Positions 36,254 through 44,754 of a stretch of DNA of 64,000 bases are shown one piece after another. Below the pieces are notes generated by a model. The model made no database searches, was not told the DNA's origin, and was given only the letters and a program-made list of their open reading frames with translations. The position numbers and the translations under genes were made by a program. Position 1 is the first letter of the stretch, and each line of letters opens with the position of its first letter. The stretch comes from Lachnospiraceae bacterium (GTDB lineage: Bacteria; Bacillota; Clostridia; Lachnospirales; Lachnospiraceae), in contig JAFYEL010000061.1 of NCBI GenBank assembly GCA_017544285.1, forward strand, positions 28,579 through 92,578. Direction: 5' to 3'.

Positions 36254-37592
36254 GATTTCACTGGCGGTAATATTCATTGCCGCCATTTTCATACGGATAT
36301 ACTACATACATTACACACCCACCTGGATCAGACAGCACGATGTCATAGGCTTCGGCACGGGCATCGGACAGGCTGCCTTTATCGAGTATTTTTACGAAAA
36401 GATCAGGCTCATCGACTTTGACCCCAGAGAGATCTGGGGCTTTTTCCAGCCACCTCTGCATCACATGATCGCGGGGCTCTGGCTGCGCCTCATGGTCAGA
36501 GTGGGGGATGTGTTCGGCTGGAGCATGGACACCTGCCGTGAAAAGGTTCAGGTGCTCACTGCCGCTTACAGTCTTGTCACCGTATTTTTCGGCGCAAAGA
36601 TAATGAAGCAGCTTAAGGTTTCAGGGGGAGCCTTTACGGCGGGCTGTGCGCTTATGGCACTTCACCCCTGCCTGATACAGATGTCCGGCAGCATCAACAA
36701 CGACATGCTCTGCGTGATGCTGCAGATCATGGGCATGTATTTCTTCTTCCTCTGGATGGAAAAGGAGAACATGGGGACAATGATCCTGGGCGGTCTTTGT
36801 ATCGGCCTTTCCATGATGGCAAAGCTTTCGGGGATAATGCTGGCAGTTCCCATGGGCTGCATCATGCTCTACAGACTGATCCTCAGTGTGAAAAACAAGG
36901 ACAGGAAAAAGACCACATCCTACATAAAGCAGTATCTCTGTTTTGCGATCGCATCCATACCCATAGGCATCTGGTCCCCTGTCAGGAACTTCTTAAAGTT
37001 CGGCGTGCCCCTTGCCTACACCCCTGAAGTAGGAGAGCCCATAGAGGGCCTGAGTCCCCTTGGAAGGCTCCTTTACACGGGAGGAGAGCAGACTCCCTTT
37101 ACCTGTATGATAGCCACGGGCCACGAGTACGATGAGTTCAACGTGCCCCTTGCAATATTAAAGACTTCCCTCTTCGGCGAGGCGGATTTTTCCGCAGCCA
37201 GCCCTTATTCAACAGCTGTGGGCTGGGCCCTGCTCTTTGCGGGGATACTGGTTGCGCTTGCGGTGGCCTATTCTCTCTTTTATCTGGTGTACAGAAAGAC
37301 GGGAGGACAGTACACCGCCTTTATGCTGATCTACATTCTGTTTTCCCTGGGATTCCTGGTGAGGCTCTGCTTTGCCATACCCAATTTTTCATCCCAGGAT
37401 TTCAGGTATATAGCACATATCATAATACCTTTCGGGATGCGCCGTTGCCATGTGGATGCAAAGGCGCGGAGTGATCGTCAGGATGTTCATCGTAGCGGTC
37501 ACCGTCCTGTTTTGCGCCTCGTCGCTTTTGACCTATTACTTGGCCGGAAACATCGCCTGGTAGGCGGCATGTCCCGTCAGCATGTCTGTTAA
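36234..37592 (+). CDS. Polytopic glycosyltransferase-like membrane protein with 3' frameshift
   Basis: 452 residues as read. It has about nine hydrophobic helices and, after the first, a loop with the acidic/Arg-rich stretch FDPREIWGFFQPPLHH, reminiscent of the PMT/ArnT GT-C family that uses lipid-linked sugars. Up to Pro399 the protein is membrane-like. The rest (FGMRRCHVDAKARSD...) is hydrophilic and unlike a membrane protein. Dropping one base at about 37431 lets the +1 frame continue SGCAVAMWMQRRGV and then a hydrophobic helix ending ...TYYLAGNIAW with stop 37561-37563, giving about 442 residues. So there is a one-base indel, either real or a sequencing error. Downstream mazG is separate. 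The substrate is unknown. Confidence 0.75.
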   Translation: MKDKLNKISLAVIFIAAIFIRIYYIHYTPTWIRQHDVIGFGTGIGQAAFIEYFYEKIRLIDFDPREIWGFFQPPLHHMIAGLWLRLMVRVGDVFGWSMDTCREKVQVLTAAYSLVTVFFGAKIMKQLKVSGGAFTAGCALMALHPCLIQMSGSINNDMLCVMLQIMGMYFFFLWMEKENMGTMILGGLCIGLSMMAKLSGIMLAVPMGCIMLYRLILSVKNKDRKKTTSYIKQYLCFAIASIPIGIWSPVRNFLKFGVPLAYTPEVGEPIEGLSPLGRLLYTGGEQTPFTCMIATGHEYDEFNVPLAILKTSLFGEADFSAASPYSTAVGWALLFAGILVALAVAYSLFYLVYRKTGGQYTAFMLIYILFSLGFLVRLCFAIPNFSSQDFRYIAHIIIPFGMRRCHVDAKARSDRQDVHRSGHRPVLRLVAFDLLLGRKHRLVGGMSRQHVC

Positions 37593-37602
37593 GGAGGATA
37601 TC

Positions 37603-38100
37603 ATGTCTGAATTTGAACGCTTAAAGGATATTGTAAAAAGACTCAGGGATCCCGACGGATGCCCCTGGGACAGGGAGCAGACCCACGCCACTCTGAAGGC
37701 ACCCTGCATCGAGGAGGCCTGTGAAGTGATCTGCGGTATAAACATACTGGAGGAGACGGGTAATCCCGACAACCTAAAGGAAGAGCTGGGAGATCTGCTG
37801 CTGCAGGTTGTGATGCACGCCCAGATCGCCTCGGAGGAGGGGCTCTTTGACATGGAGGACGTGTGCCGCGGTATATCCGACAAGATGGTGCGCCGTCATC
37901 CTCACGTCTTCGGTGACGTAACGGTTTCGGGAACGGGAGAGGTTCTGAAAAACTGGGATGCCATCAAAAAAGAAGAGAAATCCGGAAAGGAATGGATGGA
38001 CGAAAAGCTTCCCGCCGCCTTTTCCGAGAGCATCGACCTGGTGGAGGTCGCCGCAAGGAGAAAGCGGGAGAAGCTTTTAAAGAAACAAAGTAATAACTGA
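37603..38100 (+). CDS. mazG: MazG-type nucleoside triphosphate pyrophosphohydrolase
   Basis: Hydrolyses non-canonical or excess NTPs to NMP and pyrophosphate. 165 residues: a single MazG fold, with DGCPWDREQTHATLK, EEACEV and EELGDLLLQVVMHA carrying the acidic metal ligands, and RRHPHVFGD. The ATG at 37603 follows AAGGAGG by 5 bases; an in-frame ATG at 37582 lies inside the upstream frame and lacks a site. Shorter than the two-domain E. coli form. It converges on the prepilin gene with 6 bases between. Confidence 0.93.
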   Translation: MSEFERLKDIVKRLRDPDGCPWDREQTHATLKAPCIEEACEVICGINILEETGNPDNLKEELGDLLLQVVMHAQIASEEGLFDMEDVCRGISDKMVRRHPHVFGDVTVSGTGEVLKNWDAIKKEEKSGKEWMDEKLPAAFSESIDLVEVAARRKREKLLKKQSNN

Positions 38101-38106
38101 TAAGAT

Positions 38107-38796
38107 TTATTTGCCGTCGTCTTTACCGACAGTCTTGCGAAGCCAGTCCCAGATGCTGGTGTTGCCGGAGCCGCCATGCATCTTTTTGCCGCCTGCACTG
38201 GCGAGCATGTAGTACTGGATCTCTATCTTGCGTCCGTCCCTGAGGGTCATGACATTTGTTTTTTCTCCTGAAAAGGTACCCATGTTCTTGGGATTTTCCT
38301 TTGCCCATTTCTGTCCGTCAAAGTACAGGGGCGAGGAGGTTGCCTCCTTCATATACAGGGCGTAGTAAACGGTGTATTTATCATGCTCCGTGGGCGGATT
38401 TGTGCTGTCGGGCTTTGTGGTTCCCATTGCTATGATGAAGCAGTAGGGCTCATCGTCGGCTGTCTTGAATACTCTTTTCGCAAATTCCTTTCCCCCCTCC
38501 TTGAGGGTACAATCAACGTCCTTGTTGCCGTTTCCTGTGGAGGCACAGTTGGGGATCACCGAATCGGTTTCGGTGGAGAGTTTCTTTGCGTAGATGTTCA
38601 CCAGTTCCGCCTGAGCTGCGGTAAGGCAGTTCTTTGCGTTTAAGATGTCCTTGTTCTGACGGGCTCTGTCAATGTAGCCGAGCAGCGCAGGTATGAGGAT
38701 GGCGGCCAGTATGGCCAGTATCACCAGCACCACTATGAGCTCGACCAGTGTAAAACCACGGTCTTTGTTTTTTTCTGTTAATGCTTTTCTGTTCAT
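38107..38796 (-). CDS. Type IV prepilin-like protein
   Basis: 229 residues. After a basic leader, the prepilin site reads RG-FTLVELIVVLVILAILA, with cleavage after Gly14 and Glu at mature position 5, then a long hydrophobic helix. The globular part has four Cys and a Tyr-rich middle. Mature prepilins build pili or type II-like pseudopili. No pilus ATPase, platform protein or prepilin peptidase is in the window, so it is an orphan here. Its gene runs opposite to mazG and lies in the same orientation as argG. Confidence 0.88.
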   Translation of the reverse strand: MNRKALTEKNKDRGFTLVELIVVLVILAILAAILIPALLGYIDRARQNKDILNAKNCLTAAQAELVNIYAKKLSTETDSVIPNCASTGNGNKDVDCTLKEGGKEFAKRVFKTADDEPYCFIIAMGTTKPDSTNPPTEHDKYTVYYALYMKEATSSPLYFDGQKWAKENPKNMGTFSGEKTNVMTLRDGRKIEIQYYMLASAGGKKMHGGSGNTSIWDWLRKTVGKDDGK

Positions 38797-38867
38797 TTTC
38801 GATCCTCTGATCTTATCTGACAGTTACCACACTTCACATAGAATATCGGACAGTTTAGGCAAAATCT

Positions 38868-40097
38868 TTAGTATTTGTACTCTTCGCCGACCTCGCGCAT
38901 CTTAAGCGCCCTTACCTTGCAGGAGAGGCCGAAGAGGTTGATGAAGCCCTCGGCGTCGTGATGGTCGTACATATCACCCGTTGTAAAGGAAGCGATGCTC
39001 TCGTTGTAGAGAGAGTAGGGTGATGTGGTGCCGGCCTTAATGATGTTGCCCTTGTAAAGCTTGAACTTAACCTCGCCGGTGACATATTCCTGGGTGGTGG
39101 TGATGAAGGAGCGGACAGCCTTGCAAAGGGGAGTGAACCACTTGCCCTCGTATACGATCTGTGCAAGCTGGTTGCCCATCTCTTTCTTGAGCCTGTAGGT
39201 ATCTCTGTCAAGGATGAGCTCCTCAAGCTGCTGATGTGCCTCGTAGAGGATGGTGCCGCCGGGAGTCTCGTATACACCGCGGCTCTTCATGCCTACCACG
39301 CGGTTCTCGACTATGTCTACGATACCGATGCCGTGCTTTCCGCCAAGGGCGTTGAGCTTGCGGATGATATCGGAAACCTTCATCTTTTCGCCGTTTACGG
39401 AAACCGGTACGCCCTTTTCAAAGGCCATGGTCACGTATTCGCCCTCATCGGGAGCTTTTTCGGGGGTCACGCCGAGAACCAGGAGATGCTCGAAGTTGGG
39501 CTCGCTGGCGGGATCCTCAAGCTCAAGTCCCTCGTGGCTGATGTGCCAGAGGTTGCGGTCACGTGAATATGAGCTGTCTGCGGAAAAAGGAAGGTCGATG
39601 CCGTGCTGCCTGCAGTACTCGATCTCTGACTCGCGTGAGTCAAGGGTCCACTTGTCGCTGCGCCATGCGGCGATGATCTTAAGATCGGGAGCAAGTGCCT
39701 TGATGCCCAGCTCGAAACGGATCTGGTCGTTGCCCTTTCCGGTGGCTCCGTGGCAGATGGCGGCGGCACCCTCTTTGCGGGCTACCTCTACCAGACGCTT
39801 TGCGATGACGGGGCGTGCCATGGAAGTGCCCAGAAGATATTTGTTCTCATAGACTGCGTGGCCCTGGATGCAGGGAACGATGTACTCGTCGCAGAACTCA
39901 TCGGTGACATCCTCGATGTAGAGCTTGGATGCGCCGCAGGAGATGGCGCGCTCCTCGAGACCGTCAAGCTCCTCGCCCTGGCCGCAGTCGATGCAGCAGC
40001 AGATTACCTCGTAGTCGAAATTCTCTTTCAGCCACGGGATGATGGCAGTGGTGTCAAGTCCTCCGGAGTACGCGAGGACAACCTTTTCCTTAGACAT
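38868..40097 (-). CDS. argG: Argininosuccinate synthase
   Basis: Joins citrulline and aspartate with ATP, the penultimate step of arginine synthesis. 409 residues with the ATP loop AYSGGLDTT at about 9-17, the [10 protein letters not shown] region, and [17 protein letters not shown]. The start at 40097 has an AGGAGGATC site; a longer reading to 40142 has none. It is divergent from the GNAT-argD pair, with 178 bases between holding both promoters. Confidence 0.97.
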   Translation of the reverse strand: MSKEKVVLAYSGGLDTTAIIPWLKENFDYEVICCCIDCGQGEELDGLEERAISCGASKLYIEDVTDEFCDEYIVPCIQGHAVYENKYLLGTSMARPVIAKRLVEVARKEGAAAICHGATGKGNDQIRFELGIKALAPDLKIIAAWRSDKWTLDSRESEIEYCRQHGIDLPFSADSSYSRDRNLWHISHEGLELEDPASEPNFEHLLVLGVTPEKAPDEGEYVTMAFEKGVPVSVNGEKMKVSDIIRKLNALGGKHGIGIVDIVENRVVGMKSRGVYETPGGTILYEAHQQLEELILDRDTYRLKKEMGNQLAQIVYEGKWFTPLCKAVRSFITTTQEYVTGEVKFKLYKGNIIKAGTTSPYSLYNESIASFTTGDMYDHHDAEGFINLFGLSCKVRALKMREVGEEYKY

Positions 40098-40147
40098 TTT
40101 GATCCTCCTTATATAAAAAAATATACGTATAAGAACACGCATTTTAG

Positions 40148-40176
40148 ATGATACACCATGGGGGAAAATTATTCAA
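40148..40176 (-). promoter_or_regulatory. Promoter of argG
   Basis: On the minus strand TTGAAT (40176-40171), 17-base spacer, TATCAT (40153-40148). It would give a leader of about 45 bases. No ARG box palindrome was recognised beside it. Confidence 0.65.
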
Positions 40177-40182
40177 GATTAC

Positions 40183-40211
40183 TTTGCTTTGTGGGACAAA
40201 TGTGATATACT
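40183..40211 (+). promoter_or_regulatory. Candidate promoter of the GNAT-argD pair
   Basis: TTTGCT, 17-base spacer, TATACT preceded by TGTGA (extended -10). It is back to back with the argG promoter, 7 bases apart, so one regulator could act on both. Confidence 0.55.
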
Positions 40212-40275
40212 ACTCATTCAACGTGGTAGTATGATAAAATCGGATCAATGATAATTGATGCACAAAGGATAGGTA

Positions 40276-40743
40276 ATGGACGTTCAGATAAGGACAATGA
40301 CAATTGAGGATTACGAGGGTGTCAGGGATCTTTGGCTTACCATAGAAGGCTTTGCCCTGCGCTCCATCGATGATTCCAGGGAGGGAGTGGAGCGCTTCCT
40401 TATGAGAAATCCCACCACCTCTGTGGTGGCTGTTCTGGAGGGCCGGATCGTGGGGGCCATACTCTGCGGTCACGACGGCAGACGGGGCTGCTTTTACCAT
40501 GTCTGCGTGCTGAAGGAATATCGCAAGCAGGGCATAGGAAAGGCCATGGTGGTAAGAGCCATGGAGGCTCTCAGAAAAGAGCGGATAAACAAGGTCTCCC
40601 TCATTGCCTTTACAAAAAACGATGTGGGCAACAGCTTCTGGAGAGGCATAGGCTGGACCCAGCGCCTGGACCTTAACTACTATGATTTTACACTGAACAA
40701 GGAAAATATAATCAGATACAACAAAAGTTCGGAGGATATATGA
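40276..40743 (+). CDS. GNAT-family N-acetyltransferase
   Basis: 155 residues, acetyl-CoA-dependent. Acetyl-CoA loop KEYRKQGIGKAMV is visible near residues 80-92. The CGHDGRRGCFYHVCV strand is like that of the YpeA group. The substrate is unknown. Overlap ATGA with argD shows coupling, which raises the possibility of a role in arginine synthesis, such as a short N-acetylglutamate synthase, but nothing in the sequence proves this. Confidence 0.85.
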   Translation: MDVQIRTMTIEDYEGVRDLWLTIEGFALRSIDDSREGVERFLMRNPTTSVVAVLEGRIVGAILCGHDGRRGCFYHVCVLKEYRKQGIGKAMVVRAMEALRKERINKVSLIAFTKNDVGNSFWRGIGWTQRLDLNYYDFTLNKENIIRYNKSSEDI

Positions 40744-41942
40744 ATTCAGAGATAATCAAAATCGAAGATAAAAATATACTTGGAGTTTACAACAGGTTTC
40801 AGATCGCTTTGGACCGCGGCGAGGGAGTTCACCTCTACGATGCGGACGGAAAAAAATACCTTGACTTCGGAGCAGGCATTGCGGTGTGCTGTCTGGGCTA
40901 TTCCCACGAGGGTTACAAGACCGCGCTTAAAAACCAGATCGACAAGCTGATGCATACGTCCAACCTGTACTACAGCAAACCTGTGGCCGAGGCCGCCGAA
41001 AAGCTGTGCCGCGCGGCAAAGATGGACAGGGTGTTTTTCACCAACTCCGGTGCCGAGGCCATCGAGGGTCTGATCAAGACCGCAAGGAAATACGCCTACA
41101 CAAAGGACGGGCACCACGACCATGAGATCATAGCCATGGAGCATTCCTTCCACGGCCGTACCATGGGCGCTGTATCGGTGACGGGAAACGAGCATTACCG
41201 CGAGCCTTTTGAACCCATGATCGGGAATATCCGTTTTGCCACCTACAATGACATCGACAGCGTCAAGGCGCTGATAAACGACAGGACCTGCGCCATCCTT
41301 CTTGAGCCCGTTCAGGGAGAGGGCGGCATCCGTCCCGCAAAGGAGAGCTTCTTAAAGGAGCTCCGCAGGATCTGCGACGAAAAGGACATCCTTCTCATGT
41401 TTGATGAGATCCAGTGCGGTATGGGCCGCACCGGCGAATACTTTGCATGGCAGGGCATGGGCGTAAAGCCCGACTGCATGGCAGTTGCAAAGGGTATCGG
41501 AAACGGCATGCCGGTTGGCGCCTTCCTCATGAGTGAAAAGGTGGCGGAGGGCTCTATGAAGCCCGGTGATCACGGAACTACCTACGGAGGAAATCCCCTG
41601 GCCTGCAGCGCGGTTGCCGCAGTTGCGGATATCTTTGAAAAAGAGGGCATCCCCGCCCATGTCAGGGAACTCACTCCCTACTTTGAGGGCAGGCTGGACG
41701 GCCTTGCCCAAAAGTATCCCACTCTCATAAAGGAGAGGAGGGGCAGCGGTTTCATGCAGGGACTTGAGCTTACCTTCCCTGTGTCGGAAGCGGTGGCAGC
41801 GGCTCAGAAAAGGGGACTTCTGGTGATCTCCGCCGGAGGTAACGTGCTGCGCATGGTTCCTCCCCTTGTGATCGAAAAGGAACACATAGAGGAAATGGCG
41901 GATATACTGGACGCCGTATTTGCCGAAAAAAAAGATCAATAA
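40740..41942 (+). CDS. argD: Acetylornithine aminotransferase
   Basis: PLP enzyme converting N-acetylglutamate semialdehyde to N-acetylornithine. 400 residues. FTNSGAEAIEG and SFHGRT bind the cofactor phosphate and ring, MFDEIQCGMGRTG holds the Asp, and the Schiff-base Lys is in AVAKGIGNGMPVGA. The class III family also has related diamine and GABA transaminases; the near argG favours ArgD. Confidence 0.9.
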   Translation: MNSEIIKIEDKNILGVYNRFQIALDRGEGVHLYDADGKKYLDFGAGIAVCCLGYSHEGYKTALKNQIDKLMHTSNLYYSKPVAEAAEKLCRAAKMDRVFFTNSGAEAIEGLIKTARKYAYTKDGHHDHEIIAMEHSFHGRTMGAVSVTGNEHYREPFEPMIGNIRFATYNDIDSVKALINDRTCAILLEPVQGEGGIRPAKESFLKELRRICDEKDILLMFDEIQCGMGRTGEYFAWQGMGVKPDCMAVAKGIGNGMPVGAFLMSEKVAEGSMKPGDHGTTYGGNPLACSAVAAVADIFEKEGIPAHVRELTPYFEGRLDGLAQKYPTLIKERRGSGFMQGLELTFPVSEAVAAAQKRGLLVISAGGNVLRMVPPLVIEKEHIEEMADILDAVFAEKKDQ

Positions 41943-41946
41943 CTGC

Positions 41947-41975
41947 TTGAAAAACCTCTGAATAAAAAGTAAAAT
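41947..41975 (+). promoter_or_regulatory. Promoter of the comEA operon
   Basis: TTGAAA at 41947-41952, 17-base spacer, TAAAAT at 41970-41975. It sits right after the argD stop and would drive comEA and the tightly packed genes after it. Confidence 0.75.
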
Positions 41976-42033
41976 AGCATTGTCAAGTCTGTCAGCGAAG
42001 GAATCCCGCAGTTTTATTTACGGGAGGACTGAC

Positions 42034-42642
42034 ATGAGAAACGGTTTTTTAAATTACCTTATGGCAGCGGTTACTTTTATCGGTGTCATATTCATTACCA
42101 GCACGCTTTCTGCATGCGCTGCTTTTTCACAGCCTGAGGATATCGAGATCTGCGAAAGCACCGTTGCCGACTACGGCGGCGGGACAGCGGTTGATCCTGA
42201 ACCGTCAGAGATCCAAAGCAAGCCGTCTATTTTTGTTTATATCTGCGGAAGGGTCGCAAGGCCCGGCGTCTATGAGATGGAGCAGGGCAGCAGGCTCTAC
42301 CAGCTTCTGGACAGGTGCGGAGGCCTCACCACGGGGGCCGATGCGGGCGATCTGAACCAGGCAAGGCTTTTATCCGACGGAGAAAAGGTACTTGTAAGGG
42401 CAGTGGGGGAGAGGCCGGACACAACGGACTCAGGAAGTGATGAGTCAGACGGTCTCGTAAACATCAACACCGCAGACAGCGCAGCTCTCATGACCATACC
42501 CGGTATAGGGGCCGCAAGGGCGGCGGATATCATTGCCTACCGGGAGAGCAGCGGAGGGTTTTCAAGTGTCGAAGACATCAAAAAGGTCAACGGCATAAAG
42601 GACGGTTTGTATTCCAGGATAAAAGATCACATAAAGGTTTAG
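42034..42642 (+). CDS. comEA: ComEA-like DNA-binding protein (SLBB plus helix-hairpin-helix)
   Basis: 202 residues. N-terminal hydrophobic segment ending in the lipobox-like LSAC, so it may be a lipoprotein rather than the usual membrane-anchored ComEA. Then an SLBB domain (about 60-125: IFVYICGRVARPGVYEM), a Ser/Asp-rich linker, and two helix-hairpin-helix motifs (about 140-202: VNINTADSAALMTIPGIGAARAADII). ComEA binds incoming double-stranded DNA at the cell surface. The ATG at 42034 follows GGGAGG. comEC is 3 kb downstream in the same direction, separated by a two-component system and a GerMN gene. Confidence 0.85.
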   Translation: MRNGFLNYLMAAVTFIGVIFITSTLSACAAFSQPEDIEICESTVADYGGGTAVDPEPSEIQSKPSIFVYICGRVARPGVYEMEQGSRLYQLLDRCGGLTTGADAGDLNQARLLSDGEKVLVRAVGERPDTTDSGSDESDGLVNINTADSAALMTIPGIGAARAADIIAYRESSGGFSSVEDIKKVNGIKDGLYSRIKDHIKV

Positions 42643-42646
42643 CAAA

Positions 42647-43324
42647 ATGCCTAAAAAGATACTTATAGTTGACGACGAAAAGCTCATAGTTAAAGGCCTC
42701 AGGTTTTCCCTTGAGCAGGACGGCATGACGGTTGACGCCGCCTACGACGGTGAGGAAGCCCTTGAAAAGATACGCAACGGCAATTACGATCTGGTACTTC
42801 TTGATATCATGCTTCCCAAGCTCACCGGCTACGAGGTATGCCAGAGTGTCAGAGAGTTTTCAAACGTTCCCATAATCATGCTCACCGCAAAGGGTGATGT
42901 CATGGACAAGATCTTAGGCCTTGACTACGGCGCCGACGACTATATGGCAAAGCCCTTCAATGTGCTTGAGGTAAAGGCCAGGATAAAGGCCATATTCCGC
43001 CGCATAAGCAACGAAAAGAAGAGCCGCATGATCGAGAGCCGCGACATGCGCATCGACTGCGAGAGCCGCAGGGTGCACGTGGGTGACCGTGAGATAAACC
43101 TCACCGCCAAAGAGTACGATCTGCTCGAGCTTCTGGCTCTGAATCCTCTTAAGGTATACACCAGAGAGGATCTGCTCATGGCTGTCTGGGGCAAGGATTA
43201 CCCCGGCGACGTAAGGACTGTGGATGTCCATATCAGAAGGCTTCGCGAAAAGGTTGAAGAAAGCCCCAGCGAGCCTAAATACGTTCAGACGAGATGGGGT
43301 GTGGGCTATTATTTCCAAAATTAG
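42647..43324 (+). CDS. OmpR/PhoB-family response regulator
   Basis: 225 residues: receiver with phospho-Asp53 in LVLLDIMLPKLTG and Lys in DYMAKPFNV, then a winged-helix DNA-binding domain (about 130-223) with TREDLLMAVWGKDYPGDVRTVDVHI-type recognition helix region at 165-195. It acts with the histidine kinase that starts inside its 3' end. Gene order regulator-kinase-GerMN lipoprotein resembles mtrA-mtrB-lpqB of Actinobacteria. Confidence 0.93.
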   Translation: MPKKILIVDDEKLIVKGLRFSLEQDGMTVDAAYDGEEALEKIRNGNYDLVLLDIMLPKLTGYEVCQSVREFSNVPIIMLTAKGDVMDKILGLDYGADDYMAKPFNVLEVKARIKAIFRRISNEKKSRMIESRDMRIDCESRRVHVGDREINLTAKEYDLLELLALNPLKVYTREDLLMAVWGKDYPGDVRTVDVHIRRLREKVEESPSEPKYVQTRWGVGYYFQN

Positions 43325-44753
43325 AGACCTTCTTCTCGGGTCCTTTATCTTTAAAAGTCTAAAATTCAGGATCATCCTGCTGGTGCTTGCGGTAGGTACG
43401 ATCCCGTCAGTGATCACCAGGAGCGTTATACTCAAAAACTATGAGTCCAATTCCGTCTCCTCGCGCAATTCCGATCTGACGATCCAGTGCAATATCCTGT
43501 CCGACTATCTGCTGTCCACCTCTTATCTGAGGGATCCCTCTCAGGAGGCGGTAAACTCCGAGATAGTGCAGATGGCAAATCTGTACGACGGGCGGGTCAT
43601 CGTCATCGATTCCGATTTCAGAGTCATCAAGGATACCTATGGCCTCTACGACAACAAGACCATCATATCCGAGGACGTCATGCTGGCTTTTTCCGGCCAG
43701 AGCTCAAACGCATACGACAGCGAAAACAGATATGTTGAGGTGGTGATGCCCATTGCCGGCAACGCCGATGCACCCTGCGAGGGCGTTATCATTGCCAGCG
43801 CCTCCACCGACGCCATAGTTGCCTCCATGGAGGTCTTAAACCGCAATGCCCTGATACTGGAGGTGGTGATAGCCATTGCCATAATCGCTCTGGCCATCCT
43901 TTTCTCCAACCTGCTGATAAGGCCCTTTGACAGGGTCACCCAGGCCATAACCAAGATCGAGGCAGGCTACGGCCAGGAGGTCATGGACGTGCGGGGCTAC
44001 ACCGAGATGGAATCCATCATGGGGGCGCTGAAGCAGCTCCTGAGCCGGATGAAGACCCTGGATGATTCCAGACAGGAGTTTGTGTCCAACGTGTCCCATG
44101 AGCTGAAGACGCCCCTTGCATCCATGAAGGTTTTGGCGGATTCCCTGGTGACCATGGGAGACGGTGTATCCACGGAAATGTACCGCGAGTTCATGGAGGA
44201 CATAACTCACGAGATAGACAGGGAGAACACCATAATCACCGACCTGCTCTCCCTGGTAAAGATGGACAAGACCGCAGGTGACCTGAACATAAAGACCGTC
44301 AGCATCAACGCCATGACGGAGCTGATCTTAAAGAGGCTCAGGCCCATAGCCGACCAGAACAATATCGAGCTCATATTTGAGTCCGTCAGGCCCGTGGAGG
44401 CAGAGGTTGATGAAGTAAAGCTCACCCTGGCCTTTTCGAACCTGGTGGAGAATGCCATTAAATACAATCACAAGGACGGCTGGGTAAGAGTGGTCCTGGA
44501 TGCGGATCACCAGTTCTTCGTACTGACGGTCATGGACTCCGGAGTGGGTATACCCGAGGAAGCCCTGGATCATGTATTTGAAAGATTTTACAGAGTGGAC
44601 AAGTCCCACTCCAGAGAGATAGGCGGCACCGGTCTTGGCCTTGCCATAACCAGAAGTGCCGTGCTGATGCACAGAGGAGCCATAAAGGTAGCCTCCAAAG
44701 AGGGAGAGGGTACCGAGTTCGCGGTGCGCATACCGCTGACCTATATCGGATGA
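43299..44753 (+). CDS. Membrane sensor histidine kinase
   Basis: 484 residues from the GTG at 43299, chosen because it lies just before the first hydrophobic segment; the frame is open to 43224 with no good site. Helix 1 (about 18-42), an extracellular sensor (about 45-180), helix 2 (about 183-206), HAMP, HisKA with FVSNVSHELKTPLASMK, and HATPase with NLVENAIKYNHKDG, DSGVGIPEEALD and GGTGLGLAITR. The start overlaps the regulator by 26 bases, so the pair is translationally coupled. It is of the orthodox VicK/PhoR/MtrB type. The signal is unknown; the partner GerMN lipoprotein may modulate it. Confidence 0.88.
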   Translation: MWAIISKIRDLLLGSFIFKSLKFRIILLVLAVGTIPSVITRSVILKNYESNSVSSRNSDLTIQCNILSDYLLSTSYLRDPSQEAVNSEIVQMANLYDGRVIVIDSDFRVIKDTYGLYDNKTIISEDVMLAFSGQSSNAYDSENRYVEVVMPIAGNADAPCEGVIIASASTDAIVASMEVLNRNALILEVVIAIAIIALAILFSNLLIRPFDRVTQAITKIEAGYGQEVMDVRGYTEMESIMGALKQLLSRMKTLDDSRQEFVSNVSHELKTPLASMKVLADSLVTMGDGVSTEMYREFMEDITHEIDRENTIITDLLSLVKMDKTAGDLNIKTVSINAMTELILKRLRPIADQNNIELIFESVRPVEAEVDEVKLTLAFSNLVENAIKYNHKDGWVRVVLDADHQFFVLTVMDSGVGIPEEALDHVFERFYRVDKSHSREIGGTGLGLAITRSAVLMHRGAIKVASKEGEGTEFAVRIPLTYIG

Positions 44754-44754
44754 T

